Assembly: GCF_039535235.1 (NCBI RefSeq)
Contig: NZ_BAAAWU010000001.1
Location: forward strand, 1,550,001 to 1,614,000
DNA: 64,000 nt
DNA from: Streptomyces roseoviridis
GTDB taxonomy: Bacteria > Actinomycetota > Actinomycetes > Streptomycetales > Streptomycetaceae
Direction of reading: 5' to 3'
Position numbers and translations under genes: made by a program. The notes beneath the pieces are model-generated. The model did no database searches. It had not been told where the DNA came from and saw only the letters and a program-made list of their open reading frames with translations. This document shows, piece by piece, positions 37,824-45,349 of this stretch. Numbering within the stretch: the first letter of the stretch is position 1; each line of letters starts with the position of its first letter.

Positions 37824-38714
37824 CTAGCGACCACCGCCCGGGCGGGTGGTGAGCCGGCGGACCAACTCGACGGCCGGGCCGACGGGTTCGCCACCCGCGT
37901 GGAGCGTTTCGACCCGGTGGACCAGGCGTGGCGCGGCGAGCGGGACCAGGGCCGCGCCGGGGGTCCCGTGCGCGGCGGAGAGGGGCAGCAGCGCGAGGCC
38001 GTGGCCCGCGGCGGCGAGGGCGGCGACGGTACGGGGCTCGGTGCCCTCGAAGCGCAGCGCGGCCCGGAACCCGTGCCCTGCCGGGCCGCCGTGCGCGGCG
38101 CGCAGCCGGTCGAGCGGGATGCCCGCGTCGGGGGCGTCCAGCCAGCGGGCGTCGACGAGGTCGGCGAGGTCCAGCCCGGCGCGTCCGGCGAGCGGGTGGC
38201 CTGCGGGCAGGACGACCGCGAGGGGTTCCTCGGCGACCTTGCGGGCGGTGAGCGGCGCGACGTCGGGGAGCCGGAGCGGGTCGCTGGGCGCGACGGCACC
38301 GTCGACGAACCCCAGGTCGGCGGCTCCGGTGGCGACGGCGGCCGGTACCTCGTCGCGCGGCAGGGTCCGCAGCGTGACCCCGGAGGCGGGCAGGGCGGCG
38401 AGCGTACGGGGTGGGAGGGCGAGCGGGGAGGCGACGAGGGTCAGCGTCTCGCGGGGCGCGGCGGCGAACCGGGCGAGGTCCGCGCGTGCCGCGTCGAGCC
38501 GCAGCAGCAGCGAGCCCGCGTGTTCCAGCAGCCGCTCCCCCGCCGGGGTGGGGGCGACGGGCCTGCGGGTGAGCAGCGGCAGGCCGAGGTCGCCCTCCAG
38601 GGCGGCGATGTGCTGGGAGACGGCGGACTGGGTGTAGCCGAGGACGCGGGCCGCCTCCGAGAAGGAGGCGAGCCGGGCCACGGTGACGTACGTACGGAGG
38701 AGGTGCGGGTCCAT
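37824..38714 (-). CDS. LysR-family transcriptional regulator
   Basis: This 296-residue regulator has an N-terminal winged HTH (LLRTYVTVARLASFSEAARV, then YTQSAVSQHIAALE) and a LysR substrate-binding domain (LTLVASPLALPP, AVVLPAGHPLAGR). The effector is unknown. It has no divergent target gene next to it; the gap upstream is filled with GC-rich repeats. The 3' end lies 51 bases from the DUF1444-like gene, so they might be cotranscribed. Confidence 0.92.
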   Translation of the reverse strand: MDPHLLRTYVTVARLASFSEAARVLGYTQSAVSQHIAALEGDLGLPLLTRRPVAPTPAGERLLEHAGSLLLRLDAARADLARFAAAPRETLTLVASPLALPPRTLAALPASGVTLRTLPRDEVPAAVATGAADLGFVDGAVAPSDPLRLPDVAPLTARKVAEEPLAVVLPAGHPLAGRAGLDLADLVDARWLDAPDAGIPLDRLRAAHGGPAGHGFRAALRFEGTEPRTVAALAAAGHGLALLPLSAAHGTPGAALVPLAAPRLVHRVETLHAGGEPVGPAVELVRRLTTRPGGGR

Positions 38715-38770
38715 GTGCGGGGTGCGGACTGCTTTCGGTCGGGCTGAAGCAGCGGGCTGAGCCTTGGCGG

Positions 38771-38875
38771 GCCGAAGCGGCGGGCTTAACCGGGGCGGGC
38801 CGAGGCGACGGGCCGAAGCGGCAGGCCGAAGCGACGGGCTGAACCGGGGCGGGCCGAGGCGACGGGCTACCCCGG
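38771..38875. repeat. Degenerate 54-bp tandem repeat upstream of the LysR gene
   Basis: Two copies of a unit built from GCCGAAGCGRCGGGCT, then AACCGGGGCGGGCCGAGGCG, start at 38774 and 38828. A third shorter piece lies further left. The block fills most of the 199-base gap between the LysR and TPR genes; no gene is seen in it. Confidence 0.7.
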
Positions 38876-38913
38876 GCGGGCCGCTGTCCGACACGCTGCC
38901 GTCCGGCCGGTCC

Positions 38914-39447
38914 TCAGGAGCCGTCCGGGCCGGCCAGCAGGTCCTTCGCGTAGTGGGCGAGGGAGCGGTTGTAGCGGGGCAGCAGGGGGGCGAGGGCGCC
39001 CAGGGCGAGGGAGGCGGCCTCGCGGTCGCGGCCGGTGTCGGCGAGGGCGAGGGCGAGGAAGGCGTCGACCGCTGCGGAGAGCGCGGCCTCCTCGGCGTCG
39101 AGCCGGTCGGCGGGAACGGCCCTTTCCTCGGTGAGGAGTTCGACGCTCCGGTCGGGGCGGCCGAGGTTGCGCAGGCTGCTGGCGAGCTGGATGACGGCCC
39201 GGCGGCGGCGCAGTCCGGTGAGTCCTCCGTCGAGGGCCCGCTGGTAGAACCGTACGGCCTCTTCCGGCTGCCCGGTGGAGTCGTGGGCGGCGCCCTGCTC
39301 GAAGAGGCCGACGGGGTCGTCGGCGGGACGCTCCCCCGCGAGCTCCGCGACCCGGGCGCGGAACGCGGCGGGGTCCTCGTACGTGTCGAGCTCGTCCCAC
39401 AGGGCGGCGAGGCGCCGCTCCCAGTCCTCGATGTCGCTGGTGGTCAT
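38914..39447 (-). CDS. Tetratricopeptide-repeat protein, 177 aa
   Basis: This small helical protein contains about three TPR-like helix pairs (GLFEQGAAHDSTGQPEEAVR, LASSLRNLGRPDRSVELL, ALADTGRDREAASLAL). It has no signal peptide or catalytic domain and probably mediates protein contacts. It resembles a TPR protein common in actinobacteria. The start ATG 39447 opens with TTSDIEDWERRLAALWDELD. Its partner is unknown. Confidence 0.82.
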   Translation of the reverse strand: MTTSDIEDWERRLAALWDELDTYEDPAAFRARVAELAGERPADDPVGLFEQGAAHDSTGQPEEAVRFYQRALDGGLTGLRRRRAVIQLASSLRNLGRPDRSVELLTEERAVPADRLDAEEAALSAAVDAFLALALADTGRDREAASLALGALAPLLPRYNRSLAHYAKDLLAGPDGS

Positions 39448-39544
39448 GGCGGCACCCTATCCCCGGGCGGCATAAGCGTTCCTGATGACGGGTGCAGTCT
39501 TCATCGTTGGACGTGAACGGGCGGGCGCGCCAAGGATGGTGCCC

Positions 39545-40339
39545 ATGAACACACGCATCCCCGCCCCCGACGGCACTCCCCCCGTTCCCCGCGTCCCCCG
39601 CATCGCCCTGGTCGGCGACCGGTCCCCGCACGTGAAGTCCCACGTCCGCATCCCCCGGCTGCTGGACGCGCTCGGTGAGCGCGACGGGCTCGTCCTCGAC
39701 GCGTACTGGATCCCGAGCGGCGACGCGCGGGATCCGGGCGCGGTGCGGGGGTTCGACGCGGTGTGGCTGATCCCCGGCAGCCCGTACGCGAGCGAGGCGG
39801 GGGCGCTCGCCGCCGTCCGTACGGCCCGCGAGGAGGGCGTCCCCTTCCTCGGCACCTGCGCGGGCTTCCAGCACGCCCTCATCGAGTACGCCCGGGGCGT
39901 GTGCGGTCTGACCCGGGCCGCGCACGCCGAGAACGACCCGGCGGCCGACGCCGGCGATCTCCTCGTCGCCCCGCTCGCCTGCTCGCTCGTCGGCCACGAG
40001 GGGGCCGTGCGCGTGACCCCCGGCTCGCTCGCGGCCTCCGTCCTCGGCGCCGAGCGGACGACCGAGCGCTACCACTGCAACTACGGTCCCGACAGCCGCC
40101 ACCTGGACACCCTGCGGGCGCACGGGATGCGGTTCACGGGCGAGGACGAGGACGGGCAGGTGCGGATCCTGGAACTGCCCGGCCACCCGTTCTTCATGGC
40201 CACGCTCTTCCAGCCGGAACTGGCGGGCGACGGCACCCGGCCGCACCCGGTGGTCCGGGCCTTCGCGCGGGCCGCCGCCGAGCGGGCGGCGGCGCCCGCC
40301 CGGGGCGCGGTCACCAAGACGCCGGTCCCGGTGGGCTGA
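39545..40339 (+). CDS. Class I amidotransferase-like protein related to CTP synthase C-terminus
   Basis: This 264-residue protein has a glutamine-amidotransferase fold. The nucleophile elbow GTCAGFQHALIEYA carries Cys and is close to the CTP synthase GATase domain. The second catalytic block reads ATLFQPE, with Gln where glutaminases have His (FHPE). It may not hydrolyse glutamine; this variation seems typical of the CTP-synthase-C-terminus-related family. I chose ATG 39545, the fourth codon of an alternative ATG at 39536. Its end overlaps the convergent isochorismatase-like gene by 29 bases. Confidence 0.75.
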   Translation: MNTRIPAPDGTPPVPRVPRIALVGDRSPHVKSHVRIPRLLDALGERDGLVLDAYWIPSGDARDPGAVRGFDAVWLIPGSPYASEAGALAAVRTAREEGVPFLGTCAGFQHALIEYARGVCGLTRAAHAENDPAADAGDLLVAPLACSLVGHEGAVRVTPGSLAASVLGAERTTERYHCNYGPDSRHLDTLRAHGMRFTGEDEDGQVRILELPGHPFFMATLFQPELAGDGTRPHPVVRAFARAAAERAAAPARGAVTKTPVPVG

Positions 40340-40871
40340 AGTCCACCTCCGCGCCGGGCAGTACGCGGATCGACCGTCCCGGGAAGTCGAGGTGGCGGAA
40401 GATCTCGTTGTGGTGGGCGACGGACGCGTCGGGTGCCGCGTACGGCCCGGTGGCGTCCCGTACGGAGGTGGTGTGGCCGTCGGCGACGAGCACGAGGTCG
40501 TAGCGGTGGCTGAGCGCCTGACGGGCGGTGGTGTCGACGCAGATCTCGGTGGCGAAACCGGTGACGACGAGCTCGGTCGTGCCGAGGGCCCGGAGGGTGG
40601 AGTCCAGGTCGGTGTCGAGGAAGCTGTCGGCGCTGGTCTTGGCGATGACCGGCTCGCCGTCCGCCGGGGCGAGTTCGGGCACGATCCGCCAGCCGTCGGT
40701 GCCGGGTGCCAGGCCGCCGCCGTGGTGCTGGACGGTGACGACGGGGACCCCGGCGGTCCGGGCGCGGGCCCGGAGGGCGGCGATGACGGCGATGGTGTCG
40801 CCGGCCCGGTGGGCGAGGTCGGCGAGGGCGTTCTGCATGTCGATGACGAGGAGCGCCGGCGCGTGGGTCAT
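40311..40871 (-). CDS. Isochorismatase-like cysteine hydrolase
   Basis: This 186-residue protein is of the isochorismatase/nicotinamidase superfamily. The triad is visible: Asp in LLVIDMQNAL, Lys in VIAKTSADSF and nucleophile Cys in TGFATEICVDTTAR. A cis-peptide Val-Thr/Gly segment precedes the Cys. The substrate may be an amide such as nicotinamide-like or another N-carbamoyl compound and cannot be inferred. It lies 53 bases downstream of the nucleoside-kinase-like gene on the same strand. Confidence 0.88.
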   Translation of the reverse strand: MTHAPALLVIDMQNALADLAHRAGDTIAVIAALRARARTAGVPVVTVQHHGGGLAPGTDGWRIVPELAPADGEPVIAKTSADSFLDTDLDSTLRALGTTELVVTGFATEICVDTTARQALSHRYDLVLVADGHTTSVRDATGPYAAPDASVAHHNEIFRHLDFPGRSIRVLPGAEVDFSPPGPASW

Positions 40872-40923
40872 GGCGCCACGCTACCGACCGGGGAGCGGCC
40901 GCGGCACGGAGTCGGGCGCGGGC

Positions 40924-41550
40924 TCAGGTCATCCGTACGACGAGGTCCGCGCGGTCCCTGCCGCGCGCCACCAGGCGGGCGTTGGCCTCGTCCGACTCGG
41001 CGACCCAGCGTTCGGCGTGCGCGGGCTCCTTGCCGAAGGCGACGTGCCGGGCGACGAGCCGGGGCACCCGGCACCGGTCGTCCAGGTCCAGGTACCAGAC
41101 CTCGTCGAGCAGCGGGCGTACGGCGGCCCAGGGGCCCTCGTCGTGGAGCAGGTAGTTCCCCTCGGTGATCACCAGCGGGACCTCGGGCTCCACGGGTACC
41201 GCTCCGGCGACGGGTTCCTCCAGGGCGCGGTCGAAGGCGGGGGCGTAGACGGTGACGCCGGGTTCGGGGGCGCGGAGGCGGGTGAGCAGGGCGGCGTACC
41301 CGGCCGCGTCGAAGGTGTCGGGCGCGCCCTTGCGTCCGGCGCGGCCGAGCCGTTCCAGCTCGGCTCGGGCGAGGTGGAAGCCGTCCATGGGGACGAGGAC
41401 GGCGAGCCCGTCGAGCCGGTCGGCGAGCCGTCCGGCGAGCGTGGACTTGCCGGCTCCGGGCGGCCCGGTGATCCCGAGCACCCGCCGCCGCCCGTCACCG
41501 GCGAGCTCGCGGGCCCGCCGGGTGAGTCCTTCCATGTCCCGCGCGTCCAT
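40924..41550 (-). CDS. P-loop nucleoside/nucleotide kinase family protein
   Basis: This 208-residue kinase of the uridine kinase/pantothenate kinase superfamily has Walker A ITGPPGAGKST near residue 30. PMDGFHLA carries an acidic residue for the acceptor, EGNYLL is a Walker-B-like strand, and the C-terminus is Arg-rich. It resembles proteins sometimes labelled fructose transport/uridine kinase-like. The acceptor is unknown. An in-frame ATG at 41559 is possible, as GTGGGAG precedes it closely. Confidence 0.82.
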   Translation of the reverse strand: MDARDMEGLTRRARELAGDGRRRVLGITGPPGAGKSTLAGRLADRLDGLAVLVPMDGFHLARAELERLGRAGRKGAPDTFDAAGYAALLTRLRAPEPGVTVYAPAFDRALEEPVAGAVPVEPEVPLVITEGNYLLHDEGPWAAVRPLLDEVWYLDLDDRCRVPRLVARHVAFGKEPAHAERWVAESDEANARLVARGRDRADLVVRMT

Positions 41551-41628
41551 GCGGGGCATTCTCCCACCAGGAGGCCGGGAGGGGGCGCGGATGATGCCAG
41601 TGATGCGGGTGATGTCCGTGGCCCTTAC

Positions 41629-41663
41629 GGCACCAGCGGTGCCCAGGCGCCTGGGGTGACCTC
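41629..41663. repeat. Left copy of the patch-flanking direct repeat
   Basis: GGCACCAGCGGTGCCC (41629-41644) is identical to 43292-43307. Both are followed at a similar distance by GGTGACCTC. The 16-mer itself is a small inverted repeat (GGCACC/GGTGCC). The rest of 41551-41855 shows no convincing gene. Confidence 0.7.
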
Positions 41664-41834
41664 CGCCGCGAGCGGACTCCATCCCCGCCTGCCCGCCGCA
41701 GGACGGTCACCAGCTTGCCGAAGTTGCGAGGGCGCAGCCCGCTGAACGGGGCCATCCGGGATGAATCCGACGCCGTGATCACACCAGCGACACCGAGATC
41801 GTCCCATGTGACTGGGCATCCGAGTGGGCATCGC

Positions 41835-41852
41835 GCCAACCGGGCTGCTCGG
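41835..41852. repeat. Internal 18-bp direct repeat, left copy
   Basis: GCCAACCGGGCTGCTCGG recurs exactly 700 bases away at 42535-42552. Flanks share further matches (CCGAGT before, TCTCA after). This copy ends four bases before the stop of the minus-strand hypothetical gene. Confidence 0.8.
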
Positions 41853-41855
41853 CTC

Positions 41856-42371
41856 TCAGGCCGCCACGTTGCAGCGTCGCGCAATTACCTTGAGGCGTTC
41901 GAGCTCCCGTCGCGCTGCCGTCGGGTGGGCGAGATCAAGAGCCATCTCGGCGCGGGCCGAGATGTAGAGGATGTCCTGGCGCGTGGCGGCGTCGAGGCCG
42001 GGGGCGGTCTGGAGGCGGCGGCCCGTGACGCGCAGGAAGAGCGCGATGCTCTCGAGATCCTCACGCAGCTGCACAGGAAGCACCTGCCGCAGTCCGTCCT
42101 TGGCGTAGTCGCGCGCCTGCCGGTCCGCCATGCAGGGTCCGGGCTGCACGGGAGCCCAGCGAAGGCCGGCCTCTCGGGCGTCGTCGTACATCTCCGTCAC
42201 CAAGGCGCGTGCAGACGCCAGATCGCCCTCGGCCGCTGCCTCGCGGGCCGACTCCAACGTGGAGCGCAGTCGCGCACGGACCTGGGGATCCTCGCCGATC
42301 CGGGCGTTCAGATAGCCGGACCACACGTCGAACGCCTTACTCAACTCGGCATCCAGCATGATCTTGTACAC
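41856..42371 (-). CDS. Hypothetical helical protein, 171 aa
   Basis: I do not recognise this protein. It is predicted all-helical and charged (KIMLDAELSKAFDVWSGYLN, STLESAREAAAEGDLASARA, PTAARRELERLKVIARRC), without signal or membrane segments. GTG 42371 is chosen because GGAG lies eight bases upstream. Longer in-frame starts exist up to 42539. It lies between two 18-bp direct repeats 700 bases apart, and base usage around it is less extreme than the chromosome's, suggesting an acquired gene. Confidence 0.6.
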   Translation of the reverse strand: MYKIMLDAELSKAFDVWSGYLNARIGEDPQVRARLRSTLESAREAAAEGDLASARALVTEMYDDAREAGLRWAPVQPGPCMADRQARDYAKDGLRQVLPVQLREDLESIALFLRVTGRRLQTAPGLDAATRQDILYISARAEMALDLAHPTAARRELERLKVIARRCNVAA

Positions 42372-42811
42372 GTCCGGCACTCCGCCGCCCCTTCGTCGAG
42401 CCCGTCCCGGCATGGACGGCAGCGGACAGGATAGGAGGAACGCCGGACGGGATGCCTGCAAATTACCCAGTGCAGCGTGCAGGAGCCCCCGTGCCGACTG
42501 GAATGCGTACGGCTGCCGATCCGAGTACGCAGATGCCAACCGGGCTGCTCGGTCTCATCCCACCCGTGACCAACGGTTACGGGACAGCCCTTGGCAGCCA
42601 TGCGAAGCATCACCTGGTGTCGGAATCACTTCGGTACTCGGCGAGTCGACGTACGGTGGGCACTTCTCCGAGACCAGCGGCACTACGAACTCCCGCCACC
42701 AGCGGCGACAGCCCCATAGAGCTGCTCGCCGATCGCAAACCTGATCGACGTGAGCCCACTTCTCAGGGCAGGATCCCGTCAGCATGGACCAATGACGCCG
42801 AGGAGCCGCCT
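42372..42811. other. Intergenic, lower-GC stretch of the accessory patch
   Basis: This 440-base gap between two divergent hypothetical genes holds the right copy of the 18-bp repeat and frames without Streptomyces-like codon bias. No RNA gene or clear promoter was recognised. It presumably carries both promoters. Confidence 0.6.
42535..42552. repeat. Internal 18-bp direct repeat, right copy
   Basis: This is an identical copy of the 18-mer at 41835-41852, preceded by CCGAGTACGCA and followed by TCTCATCC. Confidence 0.8.
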
Positions 42812-43231
42812 GTGATCACGCAAGGAGTACGGGTCACAGGCCGCTGCAGTGCCTGCGGAGGGATCACGACCTGCGACATCGGTCAGTTCTTCGACCGTGG
42901 CATGCTTCGCTGGGGCACCGAAGGACGGTGCGCGGACTGCCCTCATGGGTGGTGCGAGCAGGACAGCGGTCCCGTCACGCCCGAGCACATTCGGCAAGCA
43001 CTGCTGAAAGCGCATGGGCCCGCGAGGCTTCGCCTGTCTGGAGACGTGTCGAGCCTCGTTCCCGTGCTGCGAGCCCTCCGGAGTGCGCGAGAGCTGTCCG
43101 TGGGGGAAGCACGCGCGCAGGCCGCGGAACTTGCCGGGACCGGTCTCATCGGCACGCTCGTCGAGATGGAGATCCTGGCGGTTCACCTTCGTGGACGAGC
43201 CATCGCGGTGAGCGTTGCACCAGATGCGTAA
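42812..43231 (+). CDS. Zinc-ribbon-like hypothetical protein, 139 aa
   Basis: The N-terminal half has two Cys pairs (CSAC at about 13 and CADC at about 40, then HGWC), suggesting a zinc ribbon. The C-terminal 75 residues (VLRALRSARELSVGEARAQA, then EMEILAVHLRGRAIAVSV) faintly resemble the L7/L12 C-terminal fold. The GTG start follows GAGGAG by six bases, a strong site. I cannot assign a function; Zn-binding regulator or ribosome-associated protein are possibilities. Confidence 0.65.
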   Translation: MITQGVRVTGRCSACGGITTCDIGQFFDRGMLRWGTEGRCADCPHGWCEQDSGPVTPEHIRQALLKAHGPARLRLSGDVSSLVPVLRALRSARELSVGEARAQAAELAGTGLIGTLVEMEILAVHLRGRAIAVSVAPDA

Positions 43232-43291
43232 CCCCGTTTGGTCAGCACCCACTGCGGTTGACATCGGCATGGAAAAGTCTGTCGTGCCTGT

Positions 43292-43326
43292 GGCACCAGC
43301 GGTGCCCCGGCATCTCAGGTGACCTC
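43292..43326. repeat. Right copy of the patch-flanking direct repeat
   Basis: This is an identical 16-mer core to 41629-41644, followed by GGTGACCTC. Just beyond (43331-43340) CCCAGGCGCC, also present in the left copy, reappears. A TTGACA lies upstream at 43258-43263 without an obvious -10. Confidence 0.7.
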
Positions 43327-43421
43327 GTGGGCCCAGGCGCCCCTCGTACCCCTCCCGTCCCCGGCACCCCTCTCACCCCCCTCGCCCTCCGTCCCCACGC
43401 GCTCCGTGCCATCGTGGTGTC

Positions 43422-43994
43422 ATGACCATCGAAGTCCGCCCGGCCTCGGCCTTCGAGGACGTCCGTGCCGTCATCGGCCCGAAGTCCCCCACGGCCAACG
43501 TCTGCTGGTGCCTGAGCTACCGGATCCCCTCCAAGGAGAACAGGGAGCTGGTCGGCCCAGCCCGGGGCGCCTACGTCGCCGAGTTGTGCCGGGCCGGGAC
43601 CCCGCCGGGAGTGCTCGCGTACGACGGCGACGAGCCGGTCGGCTGGGCCGCCGTCGCGCCGCGCGCGGAGACGACGTTCGCGCGCAACCGGAAGATCCCG
43701 CACGTCGACGACCTGCCCGTGTGGTCGCTGTGGTGCGTCCGCGTCCGGCCCGGCCACCGGAAGCAGGGCGTCTCGCACGCCCTGATCGCCGGCGCGGTGG
43801 AGTTCGCCCGCGCGCACGGCGCCCCGGCCGTCGAGGCGTATCCGCTGGACAACGGCGACGCACGCGTGGACCTGACCATGGCGTATCCCGGGCTGCGGAA
43901 GAACTTCGAGCGCGCCGGGTTCGTGCACGTCACCGACACCACGTCGGTGCTCGCGGGGCATCCCCGCGTCCTGATGCGCCTCGACCTGCGCTGA
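43422..43994 (+). CDS. GNAT family N-acetyltransferase
   Basis: This 190-residue protein has a GNAT core: GWAAVAPRAE strand, SLWCVRVRPGHRKQGVSHAL (acetyl-CoA loop) and AGFVHVTDTTSVLAG. The N-terminal CWCLSYR motif is typical of a common actinobacterial GNAT subgroup. No ribosome site precedes ATG 43422, so a leaderless message is plausible. The substrate is unknown. Confidence 0.86.
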   Translation: MTIEVRPASAFEDVRAVIGPKSPTANVCWCLSYRIPSKENRELVGPARGAYVAELCRAGTPPGVLAYDGDEPVGWAAVAPRAETTFARNRKIPHVDDLPVWSLWCVRVRPGHRKQGVSHALIAGAVEFARAHGAPAVEAYPLDNGDARVDLTMAYPGLRKNFERAGFVHVTDTTSVLAGHPRVLMRLDLR

Positions 43995-44031
43995 CCGCCC
44001 CCGCCCGCCGCCCGCCCTCCCCGACGACGGG

Positions 44032-44059
44032 TTGGCACGCCGGTCGTCATACGTATTAC
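44032..44059 (+). promoter_or_regulatory. Candidate leaderless promoter of the VOC gene
   Basis: TTGGCA (44032-44037) and TATTAC (44054-44059) are separated by 16 bases, and the ATG starts 10 bases after the -10. No Shine-Dalgarno lies in between, consistent with a leaderless transcript. An ATACGTAT palindrome overlaps the -10. Confidence 0.5.
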
Positions 44060-44068
44060 GTTGGCTCC

Positions 44069-44473
44069 ATGACCTCCTCCTCCATCCTCGCCCTCGTCAC
44101 CCTCGTCGTGCGCGACTACGACGAGGCCGTCGACTTCTACACCCGCGCCCTCGGCTTCGAGCTGGTCGAGGACACCGACCGCGGTGACGGCAGCCGCTGG
44201 GTCGTCGTACGGCCCCGGGGCGCCGGGCAGGGCACCGGGCTGCTGCTCGCCCGGGCCAAGAACGAGGCGGAGGCGGCGGCCGTCGGCGCGCAGACCGGCG
44301 GTCGGGTCGGGTTCTTCCTCCACACGGACGACTTCGGCCGCGACCACGCCCGGATGACCGCCGCAGGAGTGCGGTTCCTGGAGGAGCCGCGCCACGAGCC
44401 GTACGGCTCGGTCGCCGTCTTCGAGGACCTGTACGGCAACCGCTGGGACCTGCTCCAGCCCGCCGCTGGGTGA
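44069..44473 (+). CDS. VOC family (glyoxalase/bleomycin-resistance fold) protein
   Basis: This 134-residue single VOC protein has LVTLVVRDYDEAVDFYTRAL at the N-terminus, FFLHTDDFGRDHARM in the middle and VFEDLYGNRWDLLQP at the end. These supply the metal-site-like Glu and the beta-alpha-beta-beta-beta repeats. Function could be a dioxygenase-like, glyoxalase-like or binding role and cannot be narrowed. A leaderless promoter is proposed just upstream. Confidence 0.88.
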   Translation: MTSSSILALVTLVVRDYDEAVDFYTRALGFELVEDTDRGDGSRWVVVRPRGAGQGTGLLLARAKNEAEAAAVGAQTGGRVGFFLHTDDFGRDHARMTAAGVRFLEEPRHEPYGSVAVFEDLYGNRWDLLQPAAG

Positions 44474-44555
44474 CCGGGCGGGAAACTCCGTGGCCCCGTC
44501 CCCGGCGCCCCGGTAACGTCCCCGCTCCCCCCTCTGCACGAGAGAGAGCGCAGCC

Positions 44556-44909
44556 ATGACCAGCCGCCCCGCGACCACCACCCTCTGGCGCCCCACGGGC
44601 CCCGAGGAGCTGGAGCTCGTGCGCGAGCTGGAGTGGCGGGCGTGGCCGCCGCGGCTGCCCGAGCAGCCGATCTTCTACCCGGTCCTGAACGAGGACTACG
44701 CGGTCCGGATCGCGCGGGACTGGAACGTGCCGCACAGCGGCGTCGGCTACGTGACCCGCTTCGAGGTCGACACCGCGTTCCTGGCCCGCTATCCGGTCCG
44801 ACAGGCGGGCGGCGAGACCATCCTGGAGCTGTGGGTGCCGGCCGAGGAGCTCGACGCGTTCAACGCCCACATCGTAGGCACGATCGAGGTCGTCCACGAG
44901 TTCCGCTGA
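44556..44909 (+). CDS. ADP-ribosylation/crystallin J1-type protein, 117 aa
   Basis: This short cytoplasmic protein matches a frequently seen group annotated ADP-ribosylation/crystallin J1: TTLWRPTGPEELELVRE, FPPRLPEQPIFYPVL-like PPRLPEQPIFYPVLNEDYAV, then VGYVTRFEVDTAF and a LWVPAEELDAFN segment. Despite the name there is no ADP-ribosylglycohydrolase domain. The biochemical role is unknown. Confidence 0.75.
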   Translation: MTSRPATTTLWRPTGPEELELVRELEWRAWPPRLPEQPIFYPVLNEDYAVRIARDWNVPHSGVGYVTRFEVDTAFLARYPVRQAGGETILELWVPAEELDAFNAHIVGTIEVVHEFR

Positions 44910-45349
44910 CGGCCGCCGGGCCCCGCCCCACCGGCTCGGCCCCGTCCTGCCGGCCCCGCCGCGCGAGGAACTCCTCGAAGGTGACGCGCCGGTCCGCCCG
45001 GTGCGGCACCAGGTGTCCGCCCGCACGGAAGCCGCGGCACGCCTTCCCCGCCAGGGGTCCGTCAGCAGGGGGCGGCGCCGGCCGCTCGCGCGCAGATGGG
45101 CGCGGGCCGGCTCGGGCAGCGTACGGACCGCGGGACCGCCCCGGTCCACTCGTACGGCACGCACGCATCCGTCACGAACGGGACGGGCGACGGCCCGGCA
45201 ACGAGACACGGCCTCCGCGAGCGGGGCGGCCCGTGGCACCCGGCCGCGCTCATGCCCCGCCGCGCCGCCGGCGCGCGCGGCGCGGGCGGCTCAGGCGGCT
45301 CAGGCGGCGCGGGCGGCGCGGGCGGCTCAGGCGGCGCGGGCGGCTCAGG
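44910..45349 (-). other. Intergenic stretch with repeats and a possible decayed ORF
   Basis: In this 440-base gap the minus strand has protein-like text in two frames: VRVDRGGPAVRTLPEPARAH, then (other frame) GKACRGFRAGGHLVPHRADR and VTFEEFLARRG. A frameshift would be needed to join them, so this may be a decayed gene of unknown family. 45277-45349 is repetitive. No RNA gene is seen. Confidence 0.3.
45277..45349. repeat. 9-bp repeat array next to the lipoprotein stop
   Basis: About eight alternating units GCGGCTCAG and GCGGCGCGG run up to the last base before the lipoprotein stop codon. On the minus strand each GCGGCTCAG brings a TGA in the lipoprotein frame family. This looks like slippage-prone sequence. 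Confidence 0.75.

Noticed and set aside
43258..43290. Promoter from TTGACA at 43258
   Set aside because: No acceptable -10 hexamer at 16-18 bases, and no gene start at the right distance.
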